From Heterostelium album PN500 (lineage: Eukaryota; Evosea; Eumycetozoa; Acytosteliales; Acytosteliaceae), in NCBI RefSeq assembly GCF_000004825.1, contig NW_008805075.1:187788-251787 (forward strand): a DNA stretch of 64,000 nt. The letters run 5' to 3'. Under the pieces are notes generated by a model. The model worked only from the letters and a program-made list of their open reading frames with translations. It had not been told where the DNA came from and did no database searches. A program made the position numbers and the translations under genes. Numbering within the stretch: the first letter of the stretch is position 1; each line of letters begins with the position of its first letter. This document shows positions 49,673 through 62,315 of this stretch, one piece after another.

Positions 49673-50511
49673 ATGTTTTTCATTAAAAAAGAAATTGTAA
49701 CTCTACTGCTAATGATGCTTGCCATCTTGATGATGGCATCCATGTTTACAGTTCAATACGAAATAAAATATAAAGAGGTATATTTTATCAATGGAACCAA
49801 AGTAGTTCATATCAACGATCAGAATATATATAATTTCGGTATTGAAATCGATGACAAAGTCAATGGTATCGATGATGACAATTTCTATTCACTCAAGGTA
49901 TGGCCAAGAGGACTGTTACTGTTCTCTGCCATTCTCTCACTAAGAACCATTTCCATATTCTTCTTGGTGACAACAATTCTTGTTGGACTGATCTACCTGA
50001 AAGGTCAAAACACCACCTCTCCACGTGCACCTCTCATTTTCATCATTCTCTTTAACATGTCTTTCCTCTTCAATTTTATCTCTGTGGTTATCATTGGAAA
50101 CTTAACAGAAGCACTTCGTCGTCCTATTAAAAACACCGAACATACATGTATTGAAAACAACTCTTATGTCAGACAATGTCAAACTTTATCTGGAAGTTTT
50201 TCAAGTGCAAAAGTAAGTAAATGAACATTTTTATTTATAAAAACATTTATTAATATTTATCTATTTAAAATTTTCAGTATGAAAGTTATGATTGGGGATT
50301 TAGATATGGTTGGTATATTGGTCTTGGTGCAATGTTGGCATACATAATCTTGGAAATTCCAATTGTATTGCTCTTGAGAAACTCTACTGTTGAACCAAAA
50401 TCAACAGCACCACCATTCCTTGAGAAATATGGATCACAAGAAGAACTCACACCCAAAGAAGATGGAAAGAATAATAATATAATTGTTGATTCTACAAAAT
50501 CAATATGTTAA
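49673..50511 (+). CDS. Four-helix membrane protein, tandem copy 2
   Basis: Exons 49673-50212 and 50278-50511 (phase 0) encode 257 residues. It aligns along its length with copy 1 upstream: first helix LLLMMLAILMMASMFTVQYE, loop with NGT site, KVWPRG opposite copy 1's SPWPRV, second and third helices, and HTCIENNSYVRQCQTLSG. After the intron YESYDWGFRYGWYIG stands opposite YVSYSWGYDFGWWME, followed by the fourth helix and a polar tail. The identical intron position and conserved Cys loop show tandem duplication. Loop 1 and the tail have diverged strongly, so the copies may bind different partners. Function unknown. Confidence 0.88.
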
Positions 50512-51014
50512 CAATATTATAATTATTTAAATTCATTAATACTATTTTTTATTATTACATTCAACTCTTTTATTATTATTACCTAAAATATAATAATAAT
50601 AATTATTATTTTTTCAATATAATTATTTTAATTATTTTTCTTTTTTATCCAATCCAAGATATTTCACTTGACAATGATAATAATGTAAAGAATTTTATCA
50701 ACCCAATCCAATTTAGTTTAAATTAAAAGTACTAAAATTCGATTAATAAAAGTATAATAAAATAAAAACAAAATACATTGTAAATATACTTTTTTTACAA
50801 TATCAAATCAAAATACAATCAAAATAAATAATTAATTAATATGTTATATATAAAATAATTATAATAAAAAATAAAAAAATAATAATTGATTGTTGTAATT
50901 AATAAATAAAATATTTATATTTATATATTTATATAAATCTGTGCTGCTGCTGCTAAATTAAATTAAATTTCTATACTATGTAAATGTCTGATAAATAAAT
51001 TGATCGATAAAAAG
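50512..51014. other. AT-rich intergenic region between convergent genes
   Basis: 3' flanks of the second four-helix gene (plus) and the DnaJ gene (minus). A short GCTGCTGCTGCT run lies at about 50942. No gene seen. Confidence 0.5.
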
Positions 51015-52718
51015 TTAACCTTTCGAAAACTCTTTTAAAATTGCGTATTGTCTTGGTGTTAATGATTTCGGAATTACCACAGATATCTTTAAGAAGAAAT
51101 CGCCTTTCTTTCTTGTGAAAATATTTGTAAAACCTTGTTCCTTTATCTTTAGAATTTGATTCGGTTGAGTTCCAGGTTGAATATCGATATCCATCGTACC
51201 ATACAAAAAGGGAACTGTAATTCTACCACCTAAAACTGCTTCAATCATCTGAACTGATACTTCTCCCCAAACATCATCACCATCACGTCTGTAATGAAAA
51301 CAAGGTTAGATAGAAATTTTCATAATTATTATTAGTTAAACTTACCTAAAACTTGGATGTTCTGGTACGTCAAAACATAGAATGAGATCACCGTGAGGTG
51401 CACCGTTCTCACCGACATGTCCTTGTCCGTTGAATATTTGTTTGTAGCCAGAGTTGATACCGGGTGGAATGTAGACATTGAGAAACTGCTGTGATATCAC
51501 TGTGCCTTTGCCATTGCAGTGGGAACAACTTGATACCGAATCGAAACCATTGGCAGCACACTGTGGACAACTAATATTCTTTTTGTTTAAATACGACTTG
51601 TTGCAACCTTCTACACTCTCTTCGAAAGTAACTGGTAACGTTGTTATTATACTCTGTCCTTTATTCGATGGCATCAGAATATTCTTTATTTCCAATCCAA
51701 CAAATTTATTTGATTTATTATTATTACTATTATTTAAACAACTATTATTATTATTATTATCTTTACTATCTTTAATATCAATTACTGGTGGTGATTGTGA
51801 TGATGATGGTGGTGGTGCATTCTTTAATGAACATAAATCAATAACTTCTTTTGGATAATCAATTTGTTCAACATTGTTGTTGTTATTTTTATTATTGTCG
51901 ATATTGATAATAGTTTTATTGTCACTATCTAAAGTTGGTGATGTTGGTTCTGTACAAGTGGTTGTAGTTACTGTTGTTGTATTGGTATATTGTGTAGTTG
52001 TAAATGGTATTCTGTTATGTACAAATGATGAAGATTGATTTAAATTATTCTTTATACTTTTACTCTGTTCTTTATTACTACTACTGCTACTACTACTACT
52101 GCTGCTGCTACTACTACTGCTGCTACTGCTACTGCTTATACTAGAAAGATAACGATTACTTCTACTACTACTACTACAACTTTCAGTTTCTTTTGTAATA
52201 TGATTATTTGATTGATTTAAAATGTTACCAAATGAGTCGTGTGTTGTGGTTGTAGTTGTTGTGGTGGTAGTCATTGAGTTTCGTGTCGCTGGTGTCAAAT
52301 TAGTTGAAGATCCAATTGAATTCACCGGTGAAGATGGAGGTGATAAAGATACTCTATTATTATTAATATTCACATTTGTATTGGTATTTGTATTATTGGT
52401 ATTGGTACCATGAATTATATTACTAAATGGTTGATGTTGATATGGATGATGTGGTTGAGGTTGTTGTTGTTGTTGTGATGACGATGATTGTGTTGTCGTT
52501 GTTATTGTAGTTATATTATTATCATATGATAATTTCGAGAGTGGATTCGATAATATTTCATATGCCTCTCTGATTTCATTGAAACGATGATTGATCACTG
52601 GATTCAATGAGTTTTTATCAGGGTGATATTTCAATGCCATATTTTTATATGCTTTTTTGACGGTACTACTATCGGAATTGTGGTCAATTCCAAGTACTTC
52701 ATAATAGTTTCTTTTCAT
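51015..52718 (-). CDS. DnaJ/Hsp40 protein with reduced zinc-binding region
   Basis: Exons 52718-51346 and 51288-51015 (phase 2) encode 548 residues. The J domain (1-66) has the HPD motif in ALKYHPDKN, which stimulates Hsp70 ATPase. About 300 residues of Thr/Ser/Asn/Gln low complexity follow, including a ~20-Ser run coded at 52078-52138. The C-terminal substrate-binding part is class A-like: LPVTFEESVEGCNKSYLNKK, then CPQCAANG (384) and CSHCNGKG (398), then VYIPPGINSGYKQIFNGQGH, DLILCFDVPEHPSFRRDGDD and ITVPFLYGTMDIDIQPGTQP. Only two CxxCxxxG units are present, where class A DnaJ proteins have four. It is presumably a cytosolic or nuclear Hsp70 co-chaperone; no targeting peptide is seen. Confidence 0.93.
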
Positions 52719-53333
52719 TCTAGAATGACTGATCTGACCAGATATGAAATGATGAAAACTGACTATTCTATTCTATTCTTTTTCCTTAAAAATATATATG
52801 CAAATAAACCAGTTTAATATATAAATAAATAAATAAATAAATTATATAAATATATAGTTTATAAATTTGATAATAAAATAAATATATATATGACTATATA
52901 TATAAATTATTTAAAATAGCCTAACAAACATTGATGTTGTTGTATCACAAAGCTTTGCGATTGAACAAAACTTATTATTAATGTTTAAATGAAACACCAT
53001 TTTAAAAAGGCACAAGACGTAATAATTGAAAATTCCTGAAAATTCCGTGTGTAAGAAATTGAAATTTGGACGAAATTTTACTTGTTTTTTAAATTTTGAT
53101 TAATTTTAATTTTTTAGAAATTAAGAAATATCTATATTTATTTTAATAAAATATTTTTTGTTTTTAGTTGTTTAGGTTTAATAAATGAAAAGAATGATCT
53201 CAAATAAAAGATAACTTTACTTTTTTAACATTTGTTTTTGAATTTCAAAAATAGGAATAAACATCATTAAAAAAAAAAAAATTAATATGTTTATTAAATT
53301 AAAAAAATATAAATATAGACATTTTTATTATTA
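52719..53333. other. AT-rich intergenic region
   Basis: Promoter side of the DnaJ gene and 3' flank of the DUF1996-like gene. Perfectly AT-rich repeats (ATAAATAAATAA) lie near 52820-52850. AAAATTCCTGAAAATTCC near 53030-53045 is a short tandem repeat. No gene seen. Confidence 0.5.
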
Positions 53334-54857
53334 TTACAATAAAAACATAAAAGTAATTGTAATCATAATGAATGATAATAAAATCGATGGTAAATGAGTG
53401 GAGCAAGAATTGAAACCTGTGGTAGAGGTCAATGGATCAGAGGTGGTCGATGTCATGAGTGGATCGGTTGGTGGACGATAGAGAATTGCTTCCTGAACGT
53501 TTTCATTGACTTCGGCACCCGGGTGCTTGAAGAGTAATCTTGGTGGGTGATCAGTGTTGGCAGTTTGCATCGAGTAAGTCGATGGACCGTCAGCAGTGAA
53601 ACACAAGTGGATTTCGTTCTGATTGTTTTTCATTGTGTTGATAACGAGTTGAGTGACGTTGATTGAATGATATCCCCATTGGCCGTCAATGTAGAGTTGA
53701 ACGTCGCTCGACTTGTTTGGACAGACTGGCGAGTCGCTGGCGAATTCCTCGGGGGTCACTAGGTAACCAAAGAAGAAGTTTGGTTTGGCATTGGGATCGT
53801 TGTTTGCAGCCCAGAGATCGAGTACAACTTCCGACCAGATTTCGGTTTTCGCTTCGGCTGGTATGACGATCTTCACGTAGGGGACGTTCAGACCGGTTGA
53901 ATCGATCTGAGCTACCGTTTGACTCGACTTCTTGCAGTTGATCATTGCATAGCTGTTCTTGATAAATGTGTAAATACGTGGGAGATCGTTTCCACAGGTG
54001 ACACCTTTGTTGAGACATTCCTCAATCATGAATTTCATGGTTTGCTCTGGCCAACCGTTGAAAAAGTCGGCGTGCGCAGAGAAGAGATTCGCCCATGGGA
54101 AAGTACGCGATCCACCCGAGTTGATGATTGGATTCAACGAGAGTTGAGCGTTGGTCCAGTTCGACTCACGAATGAAATAGGCGAGTTGCATATTGAGTTG
54201 AGGAATTCTCACTGGGTACGCCTCGGGACAACGACCTTTTTCGTTGTCTCCCGAGTAGTCGTAGGCGGCGTTACGGTAGGTGAAGTTTGGACGAATATTT
54301 ACACCGTCCCAGCAATTCGGGAAAATAAGGTTGAAGTTGTACTGGGTGATCTGTGTTTCGTTGTTCTTATCGCAATCGGTGAACGGTGTCCTCGAGAAGC
54401 CTCTACCCTTGCAGAGATACCAGATGTTCCAATCCTCTTTAGTATTCTTTGGACTACCGGCAATCAGCTGCAAACCCTTTGGCATTGGGTTGTTCGGGTA
54501 GAACGTGTTGTTGTGTCCTTGGTAGTAGACTTTGATCATGGTTGGACGGTATTGATACTCGTTGATCTTCAACGATGGCACCCAGTAGCTACTACCATCG
54601 ACCTTGTTGTCACAGGTGGTATCACTATTCTTGTAATCATAGATCGACTCTATTGTTGTGAATCCATTGACTTTGGTATTTCCGAAAAAGTCATGGATCA
54701 TAGAGTAACCACTGGAATCTGGTAATAGAATAGCGTCATCCTGAAGTGTGTGTGAATATTGACATGAGACATGTGCTTGTTGTGAGTTTACCAAATTGAT
54801 AAAACTACCACAAATTGTAATACAAACAAATAATAATACAGATATAATTAATTTCAT
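53334..54857 (-). CDS. Secreted or GPI-anchored DUF1996-like protein
   Basis: Single exon, 507 residues, with C/G-ending codon bias suggesting good expression. A signal peptide (MKLIISVLLFVCITICGSFI) is followed by a region similar in pattern to fungal DUF1996 proteins. It has SSYWVPSLKI, then YYQGHNNTFYPNNPMPKGLQ and AGSPKN, and further on IFPNCWDGVNI. HPPRLLFK lies near the end. About 10 Cys and several N-glycosylation sites fit an extracellular fold. The C-terminus is Thr/Ser-rich and then hydrophobic (SILLSFIMITITFMFLL) without a basic tail, as in GPI-anchor signals. Biochemical function of DUF1996 is not established; a cell-surface or sheath role is inference. Confidence 0.85.
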   Translation of the reverse strand: MKLIISVLLFVCITICGSFINLVNSQQAHVSCQYSHTLQDDAILLPDSSGYSMIHDFFGNTKVNGFTTIESIYDYKNSDTTCDNKVDGSSYWVPSLKINEYQYRPTMIKVYYQGHNNTFYPNNPMPKGLQLIAGSPKNTKEDWNIWYLCKGRGFSRTPFTDCDKNNETQITQYNFNLIFPNCWDGVNIRPNFTYRNAAYDYSGDNEKGRCPEAYPVRIPQLNMQLAYFIRESNWTNAQLSLNPIINSGGSRTFPWANLFSAHADFFNGWPEQTMKFMIEECLNKGVTCGNDLPRIYTFIKNSYAMINCKKSSQTVAQIDSTGLNVPYVKIVIPAEAKTEIWSEVVLDLWAANNDPNAKPNFFFGYLVTPEEFASDSPVCPNKSSDVQLYIDGQWGYHSINVTQLVINTMKNNQNEIHLCFTADGPSTYSMQTANTDHPPRLLFKHPGAEVNENVQEAILYRPPTDPLMTSTTSDPLTSTTGFNSCSTHLPSILLSFIMITITFMFLL

Positions 54858-55923
54858 TATTTAAAAAATAAATTAATTAATTAAAGGTTTGAATAAAATA
54901 AATAAATAAATAAAAAAACAACTATAGTTGTTTTATATTTATACAATATAGAAAAAATAAATATAAAATAATAAAAAGAATTTTGTTGTTGTTTGTTGTT
55001 TTTCAAATCACATTAAAATTGAGAAGTAAACCCAGCAATTGATGGTTCTCAGCCATAATTTTATGTCGAGATCATTTTTAATGGTACTACTTTTCCAAAT
55101 TTTCGCTGTGAAAAGAAAATTTTATTGGTTTCTGTTTTGGCAGGCTATTGCATCCGATTCACAATTTTTTTGTAAAAATTACAAAAAAAAACTAACAAAA
55201 ACGTAATTTTTTTTACTTTTTTTGAGTCCTTGAGCCCCCTCAACTTTCAACAGACAAAAGCTCTATAAATATGTGGTCCACAGATATTTTGGATTTCGAT
55301 TCCGTCATTGCAATGGTTTCTCCCTACACACAAAAAGATCTAAATGTTAAATTTTTTTGTATTTATCCTCCCAAATTTAAAAATAAATTAATTATACAAT
55401 CTGTAGATTCCAGAACTTCTCAGTCGTTCCTTTTGTCAAGAATCTGCAGATTTTAAATAAATTAAAGGCAAAGGACATTATTAGATCAATTTTTGTTACA
55501 TCAAAATTCAATAATTATACAAACAATAATAAAGAGTATAAATGTTAAAATTTGAAAAAATAAAATAAAATAAAAATAGTAACAGTTTTTATATTCATTT
55601 AAATTTTTAATATTGATATTATTATCTTAAACATTTACAATGATTCGTTTTTTTTTTTCTTTTTGTAAATTTGAGTGTGTAAAAAAAAAAATTTTTGCAA
55701 CAAAGAGAAAATTCTTTTTCTTAGAATTTCCAATTGAGTAATTCAATTTGGAAATTTTTATACCAAGAAATAACTTTTGTAATTAACAAATGTAATGAAT
55801 TCACAATGGAATGAAGGATTTTAGTTATTTTTTTTATAATTTGTATTTAGTAAATTAGATAGAGAGATAGTAATAATAATTTAGTGGAAAAAAAAATAAA
55901 AAACAATTTATTAATAATATATA
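54858..55923. other. Intergenic region between divergent genes
   Basis: Promoters of the DUF1996-like gene (minus) and the coiled-coil gene (plus). The middle part (about 55020-55470) is less AT-rich and holds a 62-codon frame at 55271-55456 without similarity. It also has an imperfect 12-base inverted pair (55399-55410 and 55440-55451, one mismatch). T and A runs lie near 55650-55700. No gene supported. Confidence 0.5.
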
Positions 55924-58674
55924 ATGTCAATTGCAACACAATCCAGTTTTATTTCTACAACTACAACAACAACAACAACTTCAACTTTAACACCAAAGAA
56001 ACCAACGTTTCCTTTGAAACCAATCAGCAATAATCATAATATAATGAATAGCACTCTTAATATCAATAATGGTTTAAAGACAATGAATTCTACTCCTATT
56101 AATCCAATGAACAGCAACAACAATGGTAATAATGGTATAGTCAATGGAGGAAGTAATTTGAATGGTCTTCAAACAAGTTTAGTTAACAATAATGGGGTGA
56201 AATCATTAGTTACAAACCCAGCAAATCAGCCATCATCTTTGAACATTAAACAGAATCCAATCAGCACAATCAATCCAAATAACAATCTAACTTTGAAACC
56301 AACAACCTCACCAACCAAACCATTAAAATTGCATCCAATTGGCAACAACAGCAATACATTGCTTGTACATAGATCACCTTCACTTCAATCATCAAACAAC
56401 CCAAACAATAATAATATTAATCCAATTAATAATAATAATGTAAATACATCTTCTCCAACAAATCAACAACAGCAACAACAACAAATATTTACTGCTCAAA
56501 CACTTACACCACCACCACAACCACAAACAACGGCGATCAGTGAAAATCAAAATGATTCTGATCAGCAAACTTCAAATTTGCAAAATAATCAACAATTACC
56601 TCAAATTGTCAGTATTATTAATAGTAATAATATTACAAACAATGAACAACAACAACAAGCAGTATTGTCGGACACCAATAAGCAATTGACACCTCCAACA
56701 CAAGCAATAGTTGGTCATAGTTCAAGTTCTCCACAACCAGTTTACCAACCAGAAAGCTTACAGCAACAACCACCACCACAACAACAACAATTATTAATGC
56801 CTCAAAATCCACAACAAAATGTACAGCATCAACAACCAAAGCTGTTACCACTTCCACAACCATTCCAACAACAACAACAGCAACAACCTGTAGTGCATAA
56901 TAACAACAACAACAACACAAATAATAATGCAATGGAATTAGTTTTATATGATAGTGTTCATCAAATTGATACTAATTTAGATGATAACTCTATTGTTGTT
57001 ATTGACAACCAACAAAATAGATTGAATAAGCAGCAACAACAATCAGATCCATTATTATTAGCACAATTAGATAGTCTTAGAAAAGAATTAGAATCAATTA
57101 AAAGAGATCAGAGAAATAATAATAACGGTAATAGTAATAATAATACTAGTAATAATAATAATAATAACATTAATAATAATGCAATAGTACAAACAACACC
57201 ATTACCCGAAAATACTTATACTGCAAAGATGGGTCTTAAATTCCCTGTTGGATCGAGTACACAACATAAATCAATACAAAATAAACAGGTAACTATTAAA
57301 TTTAATCGATTTAATCGAATTCAATATATACTAATAAGATTAATATAATAGTTGTTAAAAGGAAATACACATAGAACTGTAGGTTCAAAAGATAAGACTA
57401 GAAATCAACCACAACAACAACAACAACAACCACAAGAAAATGTACAAAAGAAACAAAAGCAATTCGATCCTGCAATGGTTGAACCAATCGATTCTTCAGG
57501 TTCCGATGTCATTGACGAGAGTGGTAATAATATTATAACAGGTATTCACAGTATTAATAATAGTAATAATAATAATAGTAACACAAAGAATAGTAATATT
57601 GCTCAACAAACAAATACAACAACAACCACTACAACAACTACATCTTTGAGTTCCTCATCGTCATCGATCAGCCACAAAGAAGAAACAATGGAAAGTTTGA
57701 AAGAGCAAATCGAAAAGTACAAGAAACGGTTGTATAACACCAAGAAAGCGTTGAACGGTGATTTCGATAACAAGGTTACCAAGGATGAGTCACAGTTCAA
57801 AGCTGACATTGCATCGTTGATCAAAGTGGAGTTGTCAAAGTTTGGACAACAACAACAACAGCAACCAGTAGTCCAACAACAGCCAGTCCAAGTTGTCAAT
57901 CGTGAACGTGAGCGTGAGCTTGAAGAGACTATCATGCAGCTGACCAGCGAGTTGGAGCAACAAAAGGTTGCGACCACCAAAGAGTCACTCAAAGTGAAAG
58001 AGATGCAAAAGGAGAACAGTGATCTCAGTCTCGTCATTCAGACACAAACCGTTCAAATCAGTGATTTCGAGCGAAGACTCAAAGACCAGAGCGAGGATCA
58101 CGAGGTGTTCAAGCTCACCATTAAAACCTATGTCGATAAATCCAATCAAGAGCACGACGAAGAAATGGATAAGGCAAACAAGCGATTATCGGCTTTGGAA
58201 GACGAAAAGCAACGTTTGAAAAAGAAAGCGGAAAAGGAGATACAACTCTGGATGCACGGTGCCAAGCTACTTCATGGTAAACTGATTGCCTTGCAAAAGA
58301 CACGTGAGAACCTCTTGAATTCATCGGACTTGCAGGATATCAATCAAATCGGAAAGAGTCTCGAGAATGAAAGTAACTTTAATATGGACGATATCATTCA
58401 AAGTCAGAGTGAAGAAGACGACACTGATTTGGTTGATGGAAACAACAACGACAACGATAATAATCAAAATGAAAAAGAAGATCAAGATCAAGGACATTTG
58501 ACACTTGATACTTCATCGGTACTTTTGTTATCACAAGACGACTTTCAATATCAGTCATCATTGATTCCACAGATCACTCAAGCAACCAACCCAAACAATC
58601 AAAATAATAATCCAATCACTCAGTATTCAATGATCAGTAACTTTGTGGATGACATAATCAACAACCAACAATAA
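55924..58674 (+). CDS. Gln/Asn-rich protein with central coiled coil
   Basis: Exons 55924-57288 and 57352-58674 (63-base intron, phase 0) encode 895 residues. The first 450 residues are low complexity, rich in Asn, Gln, Pro, Ser and Thr. Residues from about 565 to 780 are a charged coiled coil: MESLKEQIEKYKKRLYNTKK, then ERERELEETIMQLTSELEQQ, then NKRLSALEDEKQRLKKKAEK. An acidic stretch (SQSEEDDTDL) and a Gln/Asn-rich end follow. No signal peptide, membrane helix or enzyme motif is visible. The coiled coil suggests a scaffolding, cytoskeletal or vesicle-tethering partner, but I do not recognise the family. Codon use turns GC-rich only in the coiled coil, marking that as the constrained part. 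Confidence 0.85.
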
Positions 58675-58780
58675 ATCATAATATAATAACACAATTGTTC
58701 AATATATATAGTAACCAATTCACTTGTAAATAAATTTATTTATATAAACAATTTTAATATTTATTCTAAAACTTTTATTC

Positions 58781-61700
58781 TTATAAAAAGTCTTTGATAT
58801 AGGCACTCTTTTTAACGGCATTGGTGAAACCTTCTTGATATCTATATTTAATCTTTGATACAGTTGATTCTTTTATATTTTTCTTGTTTGTACTTTCAGG
58901 TGCTAAAGTAATAATAATAGTTTTAATAATCATAATAATAAAGTTAGTTACTATTGTATCTTAAAAAAATAGATTAATACATACATAATTGTATAGGTCT
59001 TCCAAAAAAGTCTTTGGGTACATGTTCAACGATGTTTTGTGGTTTTGGTGTGCTTGGTGGTGTAGGTACTTTAAATGCAGGAGCAGTTTCTGCTTTCTCT
59101 TTAGGTTTCGATTCTTTTTCTTGTACTTCTTTTTTATTTACTTTTTGTATTACCTATATGAATTGATTTCATTAAAATGTTAGTTTAAAAAACGTGTATA
59201 TTAATATAATAGTTATACTTACAGCAATTGAAATGATTTGTTTTTGAGTATTTGATAAATGTAAATGTTTACTTGGTGTTTTATCCATAAAATTGAATTG
59301 AATTAAATTATCTATTGGTCTATAATTGATATATATTAATATATTACATTCAAGAATCAATGTTATTATTGAAGTTATACCTACGGATTTAATACATATT
59401 GTAATGAATGGGATATGTTATTCTCCAAAGTATAATTGATGTTATAGTGCTTCATAATTTCAACAAGATTATTCAAACTTTGTTTCTCCTTTTGACTGTA
59501 TAAATGTGGATTTACCTGAAATTTAAAAAGTAAAAGATTGTTAGTATAATGATTTAGATAAGAACACATGTGTTATTATTATTAGTTTACATACAGATCT
59601 AATTGGCATTGCTAGAATATCGAGGAATGGTGAAATGAAATCTCTAACAAAGATGGTCTTTGTTAAGCTTGCATATACCATGGGTGGAACCAATTCCGAT
59701 TGTAAAAACGAATCAATGACACTCTGTGAGTGTTTGAGTTTGATAAAGTTGGCATATCCAGACTGTGGGTGACTGACCTTTGGTGACATTGAGTTGCATT
59801 TGCTGTGTATAGCCAGTGGTATCAACGAGCGGTATCGTTCATCGTGTACCAAATCCGAATAGGTAAACCATTCCAAACACTCGACGGTCTTTTCAAATGA
59901 ATAGTCGTTGGTCATATTCAAATTGAAATTCTCATAGACACCCTCCAGCAGTTTGTCTTGTTGAGAGCACGATACGATCTCCGACTCCAAAGTGCTGTAG
60001 TTGCCAGAGGATTCTTTATCCTTGGCGGACGACGCCTGTCCCTGGAAGATGTTCTTCCAGAGCTCAAACAGACCTTTCTCCATATCCTTCTGGCCGATGA
60101 TACTATCGATGCTCTTGTCCCGCAGTGTGTTGGAGCTGAGCACATTCGTCTTGGATCTGATGAATTGCAGAGTGTTCAGACACGAACGAATGTCGTGTCC
60201 AGTCATATTGATGAGCAGTGTCAGTGCAGAGTCGTCGGCTCTCATTCCCTCGCTCTGACAGATCTCCTTCAGCCGCGACAACAAACGATTGGTCTTTGGC
60301 TTGGCAAAGTTAAACAGCAATGCTTCCTGTCTGAGCTTTCTGAGCGATGGAACATACTGGTCATTACAAATACAAATAATCGGTCTATTGATCTTTGGAA
60401 GTAACTGAGGTTTCTTTCCTTTACCCGACTTTTTAGGTTTAGCACTCACACTACCACCGTTGTCAAATTCATCCATCATATCATCATCCATATCAACATC
60501 GTTACTACCACTACCAATATCTCTATCAGTTTTACTTGCTTGACTATTTAATTTCTTACTATTGGCAATTAATTTCAATATTAATTCAACTGGTCCCTAG
60601 AAATTAGTGATTAATTAGTTATTATTTTTCTAATATATATATATATATAGCTTTATGATAATAATTTATTTACTTACATTATCCCCACCGGAAATACCAT
60701 CGATTTCATCTATAATTAAACAAGTTGGCTTTTGGTTGGCGAATACCGATTGCATTTCGAGGGCAGCAAGGAATTTGGTTTCGAATTTCTCACCGGAACG
60801 TTCGAAACTTGCATTGATTTCAATGGGATTATAACCAGCTTGCTTTGCCAAGATGTGAGCGAGTGTTGTCTTTCCAAGACCAGGTCCACCCGTCAGCAAA
60901 ATGATCTTATGATTCGGTTGTCCAGCGGCATCCAATGCACCATTATTATGTTGTTGTACAATAGCTTTGGAAGGAGCAGCACCAGTAGTTGTTGTTTTCT
61001 TTTGGAATTTCCAATTTACAACTTGTGCCTGATTTTTATTATTATCCGATCCAGAAGAAGTTGTTGTTGTTGAATTATTACCATTACCACTACCGCTACT
61101 ACTACTACTACTATTAATCTGTTTTCCAAATACACTATAATCCCAATGTTTAAGCCATAACAATATATCTTTATTTAATTTCTAAAAACATTCATATTAA
61201 TTAATTTTTCCACAATTGTTATGTTAATGTATTTTGTTTTAAACTTAACTTACATCATCACTTAATAATTCATGGAATGAATCAGGTGCATATTTATCAA
61301 CCCATAATCTATTGTCGATCTTCTTATTTCCTTTGTTTGTCAATGTTGTTGTTTTGTTGTTATATGTGATTGTTGCTGCTGAATTTGCTTTTAGTGCTTT
61401 TGTAATTTGCTATATTTAAAATGGTGATGGAGTTAATAATACATTTGTAATTGATAATATAGTAATGATGATGTTGTTGTTGTTGTTATCAAATATATAG
61501 TTACATGTTCACTAATCTCAGTATCCAATTCACTTATAGATTTACCAAGTAGAGAGCCACCGATTCTACTGAGATTGATTCTGTTTCGAACGGATTCCTC
61601 AGAGTAGTAATCTAATTCCTCTTCATCTTTCTTCAAGCGATTGTAGATTCTCTCGCCACTGAACGATGTAATGGTGATTTCATCATCGACTCCGTATGAA

Positions 61701-62014
61701 TGTTGGAAATTACCGCCAAACAACATTGTAGAACATGAACGGACACTATCAAAATCATATTTTTTACTATCAATATCATTGCTGCTGCTGTTACTGAGTT
61801 TATGTTTCTTCTCTTTAGTTAAATTGATTGATAATATAATATTATTGTATTAATTAATTAAAATCATCATCAACATCATTAAATATAGTAATTTATAATA
61901 AATTAACTTACCTATATGATTTCTATCGCTATCGTCAGTAGCATTTGTATCTACATCTTGAAAATCATCACCATCATTGAAAATACGTCTCTTTTGACCT
62001 AATATAGATTTCAT
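58781..62014 (-). CDS. chtf18: Alternative clamp-loader large subunit CTF18
   Basis: Nine exons, 62014-61912, 61812-61505, 61409-61254, 61181-60678, 60596-59595, 59515-59385, 59319-59223, 59153-58985 and 58902-58781, join in frame to 863 residues. The family block LWVDKYAPDSFHELLSDDK precedes DILLWLKHWDYSVFGK. The AAA+ module follows: Walker A LLTGGPGLGKTTLA near 287 and Walker B CLIIDEIDG near 345. The sensor region has PIICICNDQYVPSLRKLR, with LNTLQFIRSK farther on. Downstream are LNPPIDNLIQF, VPKDFFGR, and the C-terminal YQEGFTNAVKKSAYIKDFL, which binds Dcc1-Ctf8. With RFC2-5, CTF18 loads PCNA with leading-strand polymerase epsilon and supports cohesion and checkpoint signalling. Insertions of Ser/Asn/Thr sit before Walker A and an acidic Asp-rich loop follows Walker B. 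Confidence 0.95.
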
Positions 62015-62315
62015 TATTAGATTAGATGACTAGCTATTATCATCTAGATTTATTGATCAACCTATAACTTTAAATAACTGTTATTAATAATAAATGGTTG
62101 TTTCAAAATTATTTTAAATTTTTGTTTTACCCGCCTTTTTTCAAAATTTATTTTAAATTTGAATTTAAAAGATTTTATAATTCTTTCTAAAATTATTGAC
62201 TTGGTGAAGATATTATTATTAGGTAAAACAATTTTAAAATTGTTTTTTAAATATTTTTATTTATTTGATATCAGATTTTGATTAAGATATATATATAATC
62301 AAAAATAAAATTAAA
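62015..62315. other. AT-rich intergenic region
   Basis: Promoter side of chtf18 and 3' flank of the broken membrane gene. No gene or signal seen. Confidence 0.5.

Noticed and set aside
55271-55456. 61-residue frame with protein-like composition (MWSTDILDFDSV...)
   Set aside because: No similarity, unusual isolation between divergent promoters, and no supporting introns. Left as unassigned intergenic DNA.
27021-58985. Idea that ATR and CTF18 form a replication-checkpoint gene cluster
   Set aside because: They are 23 kb apart, on opposite strands, with unrelated genes between. Eukaryotic gene order gives no functional link here.
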